The notes under the pieces: model-generated | Seen by the model: the letters and a program-made list of their open reading frames with translations, nothing else | Database searches by the model: none | Told to the model about the DNA's origin: nothing | Translations under genes and position numbers: made by a program | Shown here: positions 52,701 to 60,032 of the stretch, in pieces | How positions within the stretch are numbered: the stretch's first letter is position 1 | Layout: the number at the start of each line of letters is the position of its first letter | DNA from: DASUPK01 sp963833375 | GTDB lineage: Bacteria > Actinomycetota > Thermoleophilia > Solirubrobacterales > 70-9 | Direction of reading: 5' to 3' | DNA: 64,000 nucleotides | Assembly: GCA_963833375.1 (NCBI GenBank) | Contig: CAWHXR010000007.1 | Span: 385,575-449,574, forward strand

Positions 52701-53274
52701 TCCGGCGCGTCGCGGTGGTGCGGCTCGTGCGCGACGCCCCCTGGGCGCGGTCGGTGCCGCGGCGCTCGATCGGGCCGCGGCCCCGGGGCGGGTCCACGGG
52801 TGGGAGCTCGTCCCCGATCGGGCGTTCCTCCTCGACGTGCCAATCCTGGTTGAAGGCCACCATCGCCACCGCGATCAGGATCACCTGCACCGGCACGAGC
52901 AGGAGCGTGAGCAGGCCGAGCAGCTCCTCAGGGAGGGCGGGGCTCGAGAGCCCGTCCTTGGCGCGGTCGAACCAGGCCGGCGCGGCGATCCCAGCGAAGA
53001 TCGCGAGGATGATCGCCAGGGCCGAGGCCACCGGGAGCACGCCGCGGTTCCAGCGCGCGACCAGGAACGCGAACAGCACGTAGATCGCGATGTAGAGGAG
53101 GGCGAAGATCTTGCCGCCCTCGAGCCGCGTCCAGCCACCGAGGGTGATCACCAGGGCGAGCCCCGCTGAGACCAGCAGGAGGAAGACGACGAGGGCCCGA
53201 GCGCTCTTCGCCTCGGGCTTCTCCCTGTTCGGTCGCCAGAGCTCGTATCCAGGCCGGATCGCTCCCGCTTCCAT
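52687..53274 (-). CDS. Hypothetical membrane protein
   Basis: 195 aa with four probable transmembrane helices (about 27-47, 56-73, 80-100 and 118-142) and a hydrophilic, Arg/Pro-rich C-terminal tail of 45 residues (PPRGRGPIERRGTDRAQGA). No family recognised. Its 3' end overlaps that of the SRAP gene by 14 bp (convergent). Confidence 0.78.
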   Translation of the reverse strand: MEAGAIRPGYELWRPNREKPEAKSARALVVFLLLVSAGLALVITLGGWTRLEGGKIFALLYIAIYVLFAFLVARWNRGVLPVASALAIILAIFAGIAAPAWFDRAKDGLSSPALPEELLGLLTLLLVPVQVILIAVAMVAFNQDWHVEEERPIGDELPPVDPPRGRGPIERRGTDRAQGASRTSRTTATRRTRKA

Positions 53275-53335
53275 AGGCGAGCAAGTCTAAGGACTCAGGT
53301 GGATGAGCGCTACACCTGACCGTCGGGACCGGAAG

Positions 53336-53419
53336 TGCGGGCGGAGGGACTCGAACCCCCACGCTCTTTCGAGCACCAGGACCTAAACCTGGACCGTCTA
53401 CCAGTTCCGGCACGCCCGC
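53336..53419 (-). tRNA. tRNA-Leu(TAG)
   Basis: 84-nt class II tRNA on the minus strand: acceptor GCGGGCG/CGCCCGC with A73, anticodon stem CCAGG/CCTGG with loop TTTAGGT (anticodon TAG), long variable arm, T-loop TTCGAGT. It marks one edge of a patch of decayed genes (53544-55119). Confidence 0.95.
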
Positions 53420-53543
53420 TTGCCACCCGATTCTAGTTTTCGGAGTGCGGCACTGCGGATGCGGCCCGTAAGGTCCTCTGGAAGAATGGCGCCCGGCCCT
53501 TCCGGAATCAGCCCGAGGCTGCATCGACCCCAAGGAGGTCCGG

Positions 53544-54157
53544 ATGACCTGCCACATGCTGATCCCGAGCTTCGGGGTACACCGCCAGATACGGCGGGCG
53601 ATGCGCGTAGCTGACTTCCACGGTGACTGGGGGAGTGTGTTCGGGAGCGCGCCGATTTCGGTGTTTCTGGTCGACGATGTGCCCGAACTGCGCGAGCTGA
53701 TCAAGTTCGGCATGGAGGAGGACCCCGGCTTCAAGATCGTTGGGGAGGCAGGCGACGGCCGCTCTGCGCTCGAGGGGATCGCGGAGACACAACCTGCCGC
53801 CGTTCTGCTCGATCTCTCCATACCCGACATGAACGGACTCGAGGCGATCCTGAGATCCGAAGGGGGGACCCGGACGTGGCGATCATCGTGCTCTCGGGCT
53901 TCTCCGCCGACCGGATGGGCGGCCCGGCGCTGGAGCGAGGCGCCGACGGTTACATGGAGAAGGGCACCCCGATGCAGGAGCTGCGCGACGCCACCCGATT
54001 GGCGGTCGAGTCCGCCGCGGGGACTAGAGAGGCCCGCGCGAAGAGTGGGCCCTACGGTGGCAAGCCCTTCGAGCGCGTCGAGCAGTTCCGGAGGGCAGAG
54101 GACGCGGCTCGAGTCGCGGACCGCGGCGCTTGGAGTCTCTGCGATCCCGGGTTCTGA
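53544..54157 (+). pseudogene. Frameshifted receiver-domain response regulator
   Basis: Translation starts at an ATG with AAGGAGG (53532-53538). The first part, ISVFLVDDVPELRELI to the phosphoacceptor Asp in VLLDLSIPDMNGLEAIL, ends in a shift at about 53851-53867; adding one base there joins EIRRGDPDVAIIVLSGFSADR, and the frame continues with GADGYMEKGTPMQELRD to the stop at 54157. No DNA-binding HTH follows, only about 50 low-similarity residues. A 42-residue N-terminal extension before the receiver is unusual. Probably inactivated. Confidence 0.75.
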
Positions 54158-54284
54158 CACCACCGCTTCGCATGGAATGTCATGAAGGAGCGGTGCCCGC
54201 TACTTAGCTGAGAAGGGGCCTCCGCCCCGCTCAATAGAACGGCGGTTCGGGCACTGCTGTTCCAGCGAGAGAGGAGACCCCGAC

Positions 54285-54618
54285 GTGAACTATGTCGGAA
54301 TCGATTGGGCGTACGGGAAGGCGGCCTTCTGCGCGCTCGGCGAGGGCGGCGAGATCAGGAGCGAGGGGCTGATCCCGGCGAACGAGGACGGACTTGCCCG
54401 GCGCTCCGCTGGGCGGCGGTCGAGGCGGCCCACCAGGCCTGGCGCCCCTCCAACCCCTGGCACGAGCACTACCTGCGGATCGCCGCGCGTCACGGCAAGA
54501 ACCCGGCGAAGTCGGCGGTCGCCGCAAGCTCCTGATCGCAGCCTGGCAGATGCTCTCGCGCCAGGAGTCCTTCAACCCACCTGCCCCGGCGAGCTCCCGC
54601 CGCTTTCTGACCGCTTGA
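54285..54618 (+). pseudogene. Internally deleted IS110-family transposase
   Basis: GTG start after GAGAGGAG. The first 37 codons give MNYVGIDWAYGKAAFCALGE, the DEDD N-terminus of IS110 transposases. Then a different frame shows the family's C-terminal end, LRWAAVEAAHQAW ... HYLRIAARHGKNPAKSAVA, and a third frame RKLLIAAWQMLSRQESF. So roughly 250 internal codons are missing and at least one further frameshift is present. IS110 elements lack terminal inverted repeats, so exact ends cannot be set. Confidence 0.75.
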
Positions 54619-54771
54619 CGGTCCCGATCGGGTCGATCGCCTCCTTGACAGCGGGCTCGTCTTCAAAGAGAAAGCAGTACCCATTAGGTTGGGTGCCCAG
54701 CCCGCAAGGCACCGTGGGCACTGCGGATATGCGGCACGCCGGGACCTGAAGGAGGATGCGGACGTCGGGTC

Positions 54772-55119
54772 CAATTCCACGGGGCGCCGGAGCTGGAGTT
54801 CCGCTTGGCGACCGAGGCGCTCGAGCTCGAGCAATCCGGCCTGGGCTACCAGCGCGTCCCACCCGGCTATCGCTTTCCCTACGGCCACACGCACAAGAAG
54901 CAGGAGGAGGTGTACGTGGTCGTGCGCGGGAGCGGGCGGATGAAACTCGACGACGAGATCGTCGAGCTCAAGGAGTGGGACGTGGTGCGTGTCCCGCCCG
55001 GGACGTGGCGAGGCTACGAAGCCGGGCCGGAGGGGCTCGAGATCATCGTCATCGGCGCGCCCAATCTCGGCGAGGCTCCGCGCGAAGACGTCGAGGGCCA
55101 GCGCGACTGGTGGGCTGAT
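54772..55119 (+). pseudogene. Damaged cupin-domain gene
   Basis: A cupin core is readable from FHGAPELEFRLATEALELE through GYRFPYGHTHKKQEEVYVVV, GRMKLDDEIVELKEWDVVRVPPGT to IIVIGAPN and DWWAD, the point where related cupins stop. There is no start codon with ribosome site in this frame (AAGGAGG at 54749 leads into another frame), about 20 N-terminal residues are missing, and after DWWAD the frame has no stop and runs into tRNA-Trp antisense. An intact relative is at 37391. A TTG at 54805 could still allow a short product. Confidence 0.6.
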
Positions 55120-55134
55120 GGGCCTGGAGCAGGT

Positions 55135-55208
55135 CGGGGCACCCAGGACTCGAACCTGGAATCGCCGGTTTTGGAGACCGGTGCCTTAGCCAATTTGGCC
55201 AGTGCCCC
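55135..55208 (-). tRNA. tRNA-Trp(CCA)
   Basis: 74 nt on the minus strand: acceptor GGGGCAC/GTGCCCC with G73 (the usual discriminator for Trp), D-stem GCC/GGC, anticodon stem CCGGT/ACCGG with loop CTCCAAA (anticodon CCA), T-arm CCAGG-TTCGAGT-CCTGG. CCA is not encoded. The 3' end of the neighbouring sulfatase frame overlaps it. Confidence 0.96.
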
Positions 55209-56958
55209 TGGCCGGCGAATCGTAGCCCGCGGGGGCTCGGCCGCTAGGGCTTGGGAGCCGGCTGCTTCGTCCCCCGCCCGGCTTCTTCTTCCGCTTCGGC
55301 CTGAGCGCCTTCTTCTTCAGGGGGCGCGGGTCGGGGCCGAGCTCGACGCGGCACGGCGCGCCGGCGCAACTCGAGAGGGGGATGAGGTGCTCGTAGAGCC
55401 ACCTGCGCACATAGCGATAGCGCGGGTCGGCGGCAAGCGAGTGGAGCTGCGCCGGGTCCCGCTTCATGTCATAGAGCTCTATCTGCCCGTTGGCGTAGAC
55501 GGTGTACTCGTAGCGGTCGGTTCGAATGGAGCGGTAGGCGGGGGCCTTATCGGTGTTCGCCGCCGACTTGATCGCATCGGTCTCCTGCTCGAGGTTCTTC
55601 ACGCCGCGCTTGCCGGCGACGCTCACCCTCGCCTCACGCGTGCGGGCCGCGCTCGACTGGGCCGACTCGGCGCCGGTCCCGCCCGGCCCGGTGTCGCCCT
55701 CGAGCAGCACCGGCCGTGTCGAGCGAAGCGCCGGGTTCTGGGCGTAGGGCAGCAGGGAGCGACCGTCCAGCGAATCGTCCTGAGCGCCGGAGGCGATCTG
55801 GAGGATCGTCTGCGGGATGTCGCCGTTCCAGACGAGCTCGTTGCTGACTCCGCCGGCCGGAATCCCGGGGCCACGGATCAGCAGGGGCACCCGCGAGGCC
55901 GGGTCGTAGGGCAGGTACTTCCCGCTGGCGATCCGGTGCTCGCCCCGGAAGAAGCCGTTGTCCGAGGAGAAGATGATGTAGGTGTCGTCGAGGATGCCCT
56001 TGTTCTTCAGGGTCTGGACCAGCTTCCCCACGGCCTCGTCGACTGAGACCAGCTGCTCCTCCTGCCGGCGCCGCTCGTTGTCGATCACCTTGATTCGCTT
56101 CTTGCTGAGCGGGTTCCTGGCCTCGCGCCGAAGCCACTTCGGCTTGTCGCGGATGTCCTTCTCATTGAAGGCCGGGAGCTTGGGGAGGGCCGCTCCCGCG
56201 AACCGGTAGAGGTCGCGCGGCGCCGGGTCGAAGGGTCCGTGCGGCGAGTTGAACCAGAGGTTCAGCCAGAATGGCTGCCTCGAGACGCTGCTGTCGCTGA
56301 CGAAGTTGACCGCCCGGTCCGTGAAGATGTCGGTCTGGTAGTCGCTCGGCTGGTCGCCGTAGAAGGTGATGTGGGGCGTCGAGGAAGGCCCGGTCTTCTC
56401 GATCAGCTGGTAGTCGAAGTAGAGGGCGTCCTCGGAGACCTTGCCGTACCACTCGTCCCAGCCGACTGGAACCGGCAGCGTCCCGTCCTTGGGAATCGGC
56501 AGGGTCGGGTCGTTGGTCGGGTAACCGTTCATGTATTTGCCGATGTGGACGTTGTAGTAGCCGTCGTCGTGGAGGTGCACCGGCAGCGCGCTCGACTCGT
56601 GGGGGATGAACTTGGTCCAGCTGCCGTTCGGCGGGAAGTTGCCGTGCACCCCGTGGTTGTGCATGTACTCCCCGCTCATCAGCGTCGCCCGCGATGGGCA
56701 GCAGAGCGGAAACGACACGTAGGCCTCGTTGAAGGTGGTGCCCTGCGCAGCGATCAGCGACTGCACGTTCGGCATCGCCGAGAGCTCGCTGGTGGTCATG
56801 TCATCGGTGAGGATGAAGACGACGTTCTTCTGGCCCGAGGCGCCACGTGCGTCGCGGGCCGCGAGCGCGCCGGCGAGGGTCGCGAGCAGCATCGCCACCG
56901 CGGCGAGGGTTGCCCACGCGCGGGCGTGCGTCAGTCTTTGCCTGGAGAGCAGCTGCAT
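55186..56958 (-). CDS. Exported sulfatase, second copy
   Basis: 590 aa. Signal segment (WATLAAVAMLLATLAGALA), metal site ILTDDMT at about 50-55, formylglycine motif CCPSR at 86-90, and SSDNGFFRGEHR later. Similar to the sulfatase at 43491 but with inserts before the C-terminal subdomain. The C-terminal 45 residues are Lys/Arg/Pro-rich and the frame stops inside tRNA-Trp. In the alternative frame after RPKRKKKP a stop occurs before the tRNA (ending KQPAPKP), so a one-base shift in the G-rich run near 55280 is possible. Confidence 0.88.
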   Translation of the reverse strand: MQLLSRQRLTHARAWATLAAVAMLLATLAGALAARDARGASGQKNVVFILTDDMTTSELSAMPNVQSLIAAQGTTFNEAYVSFPLCCPSRATLMSGEYMHNHGVHGNFPPNGSWTKFIPHESSALPVHLHDDGYYNVHIGKYMNGYPTNDPTLPIPKDGTLPVPVGWDEWYGKVSEDALYFDYQLIEKTGPSSTPHITFYGDQPSDYQTDIFTDRAVNFVSDSSVSRQPFWLNLWFNSPHGPFDPAPRDLYRFAGAALPKLPAFNEKDIRDKPKWLRREARNPLSKKRIKVIDNERRRQEEQLVSVDEAVGKLVQTLKNKGILDDTYIIFSSDNGFFRGEHRIASGKYLPYDPASRVPLLIRGPGIPAGGVSNELVWNGDIPQTILQIASGAQDDSLDGRSLLPYAQNPALRSTRPVLLEGDTGPGGTGAESAQSSAARTREARVSVAGKRGVKNLEQETDAIKSAANTDKAPAYRSIRTDRYEYTVYANGQIELYDMKRDPAQLHSLAADPRYRYVRRWLYEHLIPLSSCAGAPCRVELGPDPRPLKKKALRPKRKKKPGGGRSSRLPSPSGRAPAGYDSPARGTGQIG

Positions 56959-57084
56959 GCGTCGTGCAGTCGGAGATTGCGGCGCGCGACCTTGCCCCTA
57001 GAACCGTCCCGCGAGGCGTGAGTTTCGCAAACCGAGCGGCGAGGCCGATTGCGCCTGCGACCCGAACCTATAATCGGCACCCGC

Positions 57085-57156
57085 GCGGGCGAGGTGTCAA
57101 CGGTTGCACGCGAGCCTTCCAAGCTCGAGGAGCGGGTTCAAGTCCCGTCGCCCGCT
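57085..57156 (+). tRNA. tRNA-Gly(TCC)
   Basis: 72 nt: acceptor GCGGGCG/CGCCCGC with T73 as expected for Gly, anticodon stem CGAGC/GCTCG with loop CTTCCAA (anticodon TCC), T-loop TTCAAGT. 53 bp upstream of tRNA-Pro on the same strand. Confidence 0.95.
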
Positions 57157-57209
57157 TGGGCGTAGGATGAGTCCACATAGGCGGCCGCGGAGTTGCCGCC
57201 GTTTGATCT

Positions 57210-57283
57210 CGGGGCGTGGCGCAGTCTGGTAGCGCATTCGGCTGGGGGCCGAAAGGTCGCTGGTTCAAATCCAGTCGCCCCGA
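57210..57283 (+). tRNA. tRNA-Pro(GGG), 3' end is a duplicated attachment site
   Basis: 74 nt: acceptor CGGGGCG/CGCCCCG with A73, anticodon stem TTCGG/CCGAA with loop CTGGGGG (anticodon GGG), T-arm GCTGG-TTCAAAT-CCAGT. Bases from the anticodon loop to one base past the 3' end (57242-57284) recur exactly at 59863-59905. Confidence 0.96.
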
Positions 57284-57289
57284 CTAAGC

Positions 57290-57316
57290 GAAAGCCCGCT
57301 TTGGAAGCGGGCTTTC
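57290..57316 (+). terminator. Hairpin terminator after tRNA-Pro
   Basis: A perfect 12-bp inverted repeat GAAAGCCCGCTT / AAGCGGGCTTTC with a TGG loop starts 6 bp after the tRNA-Pro 3' end. It ends in CTTTC, giving a short T-rich 3' flank. It fits an intrinsic terminator for the tRNA-Gly/tRNA-Pro transcript, and lies inside the putative element. Confidence 0.75.
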
Positions 57317-57524
57317 GGCATCTGGGGGCCTGGGAGCCGGGACTGATCGGAGCGCCGTGGTACCAGTCGTAGTACCGAGCGAGACCCACGCTGGGGGCTG
57401 AGGGGACGCAGCCGCAGCCATCGCGAAGGCGGGCGCGACCAGAAGAGCGCTCCCAAGGGAATCTCTAGTTGAGATCAAGCGATAAGAGGAGTACCGTATT
57501 TTCGTCCCGCCCAGGAGGCAAGGA

Positions 57525-59789
57525 GTGCCTAGGAAGTTCAGGGTGAAGCTGGTTGCGTTCGCGTTCGCCGTGGCGGCGATCGCGTTGAGCCCCGGCGCCG
57601 CCCACGCGAAGACGGTCGATCTGGCGGTGCTCTCCAGCCAGCCCAACTGGGTGAGCGGCGGGGACGCGCTGGTTCAGGTAAGCGCGCCCTCCGCGCTGCT
57701 CGACAAGCTCACCGTCGAGCGCAACGGCGAGGACGTGACCGGCGTCTTCAAGCCACAGGGCAACGGGCTCGTCGGCCTGGTGGATGGCCTCGAGCTTGGG
57801 AAGAACGAGCTGGCGGTCTTCGACAGCTCCACGGGGGACCGCCTCGCCCAAAGGAAACTCTTCAACCACCCGATTACCGGGCCGATCTTCTCCGGGCCCC
57901 ATCAGTACCCGTTCGTCTGCAAGACGAACCGGGTCGGGCTGGGCGAGCCGATCGTCGACAACCAGGACGGCCTCGGCTTCCGGGTGCTGAACCCCGACGG
58001 AAGCACGGCCGGCTGGAGCCTCGACTGCTCCGCCCACACCGTGGTCGACTACCTCTACCGCAGCACCACCCCCGGTGGGGGGTTCAAGCCGCTTCCCTCC
58101 AATGGTTCGCGGCCGGACGACCTCGCCACCATCCAGCTCCCCGACGGCCGCGTCGTCGACTACGTCGTGCGCCGGGAGCGCGGCACGATCAACCGCTTCA
58201 TCTACTCCTTCGCCATGCTCGCGCCCTTCGGCGAGGACCCGAGCCACATCGACACGTCGGAGTGGAACCGAAAGCTGATCTACACGTTCGACGGCGGGGT
58301 CGCGATCGGCCACAACCAGGGCACACCCGGCTCGAGCGCCCTGCTCGACCTCGGCCTGCGCCAGGGCTACGCGATCATCCATTCGAGCGGCACCGACACC
58401 AACACCCACTACAACCTCGAGCTCGGCGGCGAGACCGCGCTGATGACCAAGGAGGAGTTCATCGAGCGCTACGGGGTCCCGCTCTACACCGTCGGGCTCG
58501 GCGGCTCGGGCGGCGCGATCCAGCAGTACATCTATGGCCAGAACTACCCGGGGCTGATCGACGCCGGGATCCCGCAGCGCTCCTACCCGGACATGGCCAC
58601 CCAGACGATCCACGTCGGCGACTGCGAGCTGCTCGAGTACTACATGGACGTCACGGACGCCGCCAACCCGAAGTGGCAGAACTGGGATAACCGCGAGTGG
58701 CTGATCGGCCTCAACGGCAGCCCCACCTTCCCCAATCCCTACCTCGGCGGTGCGCCCGGAAGCGACGAGTGCGTGAACGGCTGGCGCGGCCTGACCCCGC
58801 TGGCGCTGAACCCGCTCTTCGGCAGCGCCGGGGCCGGCACCGAGCGGATGGACCCGGCGGTGATGGCCGCGGTCCACTGGACCCACTGGGACGACCTCAG
58901 GAACATTTACGGCGTCGCGCCGAACGGCTACGCGCGCTCGACTTGGGACAACGTCGGCGTCCAGTACGGGCTGCAGGCGCTCCGTGAGGGGAGGATCACA
59001 CCGGCCGAGTTCCTCGATCTGAACGCCAAGGTGGGGAGCTGGAAGGACCCGCAGGACATGGTCCAGGAGGGCCAGCCCTTCCTGCCCACCGGCGGCTGGG
59101 ATCCGTGGAGCTCGCGCAACATGCGGCTCTCCCCCGACGGCGGGGTCACCCCGGCGCCGCGCCGGGAGGGCGACATCTCGGCGATGCACGCCGCCTACAC
59201 CCACGGGATCTACTTCGACGGCAACATCAACATCCCGTTGATCGACCAGCGCGACTACCTCGAGGAACAGCTGAACATGCACAACAGCCACCAGTCGTTC
59301 GTCTCGCGCCAGCGGATGCTCGATTACGACGGCAATGCCTCCAACCAGGTGATCTGGTTCATCGGCCCCAACCCCCAGCGCGACATCGCCGGCGAAGCGC
59401 TCGGGGTAATCGACCAGTGGCTCGCCAACATCCGCCAGCACCCCGAGCTGAGCGTCGCCCAGAACAAGCCGGCCGACGCCACCGACCGCTGCTTCACCTC
59501 CCAGGGCACCGAGATCGCCCGCGGCGACCATGCCTGGGACGGGATCCTGAACAGCCTCCCGGCGGGCGACTGCACCAAGTCCTTCCCCCTTCACTCCACC
59601 TCGCGGATCGTCGCCGGCGGGCCCTTCCGGGGCGGCGTCTACAAGTGCCAGCTCCAGTCGGTCGCAGACGCTGTCGCCCGCGGGCTCTACGGCTCCTGGA
59701 CCCCGTCGCCGGGCGAGCTCATCCGCCTCGAGCAGATCTTCCCGACCGGGGTCTGCGACTACAGCCTTCCCGACGCGGGACGACCGTAA
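57525..59789 (+). CDS. Secreted alpha/beta-hydrolase-like protein (tannase-like / DUF6351 type)
   Basis: 754 aa with a signal peptide (VAFAFAVAAIALSPGAAHA). GTG start with AGGAGG at 57513-57518. After a beta-rich N-terminal domain comes a large domain with a nucleophile elbow GLGGSGGAIQQYIYG (Ser328 in GxSxG), preceded by GYAIIHSSGTDTNTHYN and followed by GIPQRSYPD, like secreted tannase/feruloyl-esterase-type hydrolases. I place it in the DUF6351 type by overall resemblance from memory. Six or more cysteines suggest disulfides. Substrate unknown. It is the only gene between the two tRNA-Pro repeats, so may be horizontally acquired cargo. Confidence 0.82.
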   Translation: MPRKFRVKLVAFAFAVAAIALSPGAAHAKTVDLAVLSSQPNWVSGGDALVQVSAPSALLDKLTVERNGEDVTGVFKPQGNGLVGLVDGLELGKNELAVFDSSTGDRLAQRKLFNHPITGPIFSGPHQYPFVCKTNRVGLGEPIVDNQDGLGFRVLNPDGSTAGWSLDCSAHTVVDYLYRSTTPGGGFKPLPSNGSRPDDLATIQLPDGRVVDYVVRRERGTINRFIYSFAMLAPFGEDPSHIDTSEWNRKLIYTFDGGVAIGHNQGTPGSSALLDLGLRQGYAIIHSSGTDTNTHYNLELGGETALMTKEEFIERYGVPLYTVGLGGSGGAIQQYIYGQNYPGLIDAGIPQRSYPDMATQTIHVGDCELLEYYMDVTDAANPKWQNWDNREWLIGLNGSPTFPNPYLGGAPGSDECVNGWRGLTPLALNPLFGSAGAGTERMDPAVMAAVHWTHWDDLRNIYGVAPNGYARSTWDNVGVQYGLQALREGRITPAEFLDLNAKVGSWKDPQDMVQEGQPFLPTGGWDPWSSRNMRLSPDGGVTPAPRREGDISAMHAAYTHGIYFDGNINIPLIDQRDYLEEQLNMHNSHQSFVSRQRMLDYDGNASNQVIWFIGPNPQRDIAGEALGVIDQWLANIRQHPELSVAQNKPADATDRCFTSQGTEIARGDHAWDGILNSLPAGDCTKSFPLHSTSRIVAGGPFRGGVYKCQLQSVADAVARGLYGSWTPSPGELIRLEQIFPTGVCDYSLPDAGRP

Positions 59790-59862
59790 CCAGGAGCGGA
59801 CCCGCACGCGTGCGCAGGGCCCTTGGTAACTCATCTGGTACCGAACGGCGGAGAACGCTGAT

Positions 59863-59905
59863 CTGGGGGCCGAAAGGTCGCTGGTTCAAATCCAGTCGCC
59901 CCGAC
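59863..59905 (+). repeat. Duplicated 3' part of tRNA-Pro (putative attR)
   Basis: Identical over 43 bp to 57242-57284. The upstream sequence (59826-59862) does not supply a matching anticodon 5' strand or acceptor, so no functional tRNA is formed; it does contain ACTCATCTGGTA, which looks like a D-loop fragment. Interpreted as the displaced tRNA 3' end at the right boundary of the element. Confidence 0.85.
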
Positions 59906-60032
59906 CTTCCCTTGTGCCACGGGAGTGTGCTCGGATCCGATCCCTTGCGCTAAAGGTTGCCCGCCTAAGCAGTATTTGTGGGCGTTTCTGATCGCTCGAA
60001 TACGCCGGGTAGGCGCAGTACGCTTGCTCTGC

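Larger units (their letters stand above)
57242..59905. mobile_element. Putative integrated element between tRNA-Pro attachment repeats
   Basis: A perfect 43-bp direct repeat consisting of the anticodon loop to 3' end of tRNA-Pro(GGG) bounds about 2.6 kb (57242-57284 and 59863-59905). This is the arrangement left when a tyrosine-recombinase element inserts into a tRNA 3' end: the tRNA is restored at the left and the displaced 3' end is found at the right. Inside are a 12-bp-stem hairpin just after the tRNA and one intact gene (57525-59789). No integrase, excisionase or replication gene is visible, so it would be a degenerate or satellite element. GTACC-containing hexamers (57359, 57371, 57490, 59837) near both ends could be recombinase arm sites, but this is weak. 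Confidence 0.65.

Noticed and set aside
55134..55209. tRNA-Trp with a mismatched first acceptor pair
   Set aside because: Counting back from the T-arm shows the acceptor is GGGGCAC/GTGCCCC with G73; the apparent mismatch came from choosing ends one base too far out.
57068..57389. Minus-strand frames reading ATGLEPAPRAWKA and TGFEPATFRPP
   Set aside because: These are the familiar false proteins produced by translating the antisense of tRNA genes (tRNA-Gly and tRNA-Pro here; the same peptide recurs at 59863 because of the repeat).
57465..59834. A 789-codon open frame antisense to the secreted hydrolase gene
   Set aside because: It is a codon-bias shadow: composition is Val/Ala/Gly/Asp-rich with no domain, whereas the plus strand encodes a signal peptide and a hydrolase motif.
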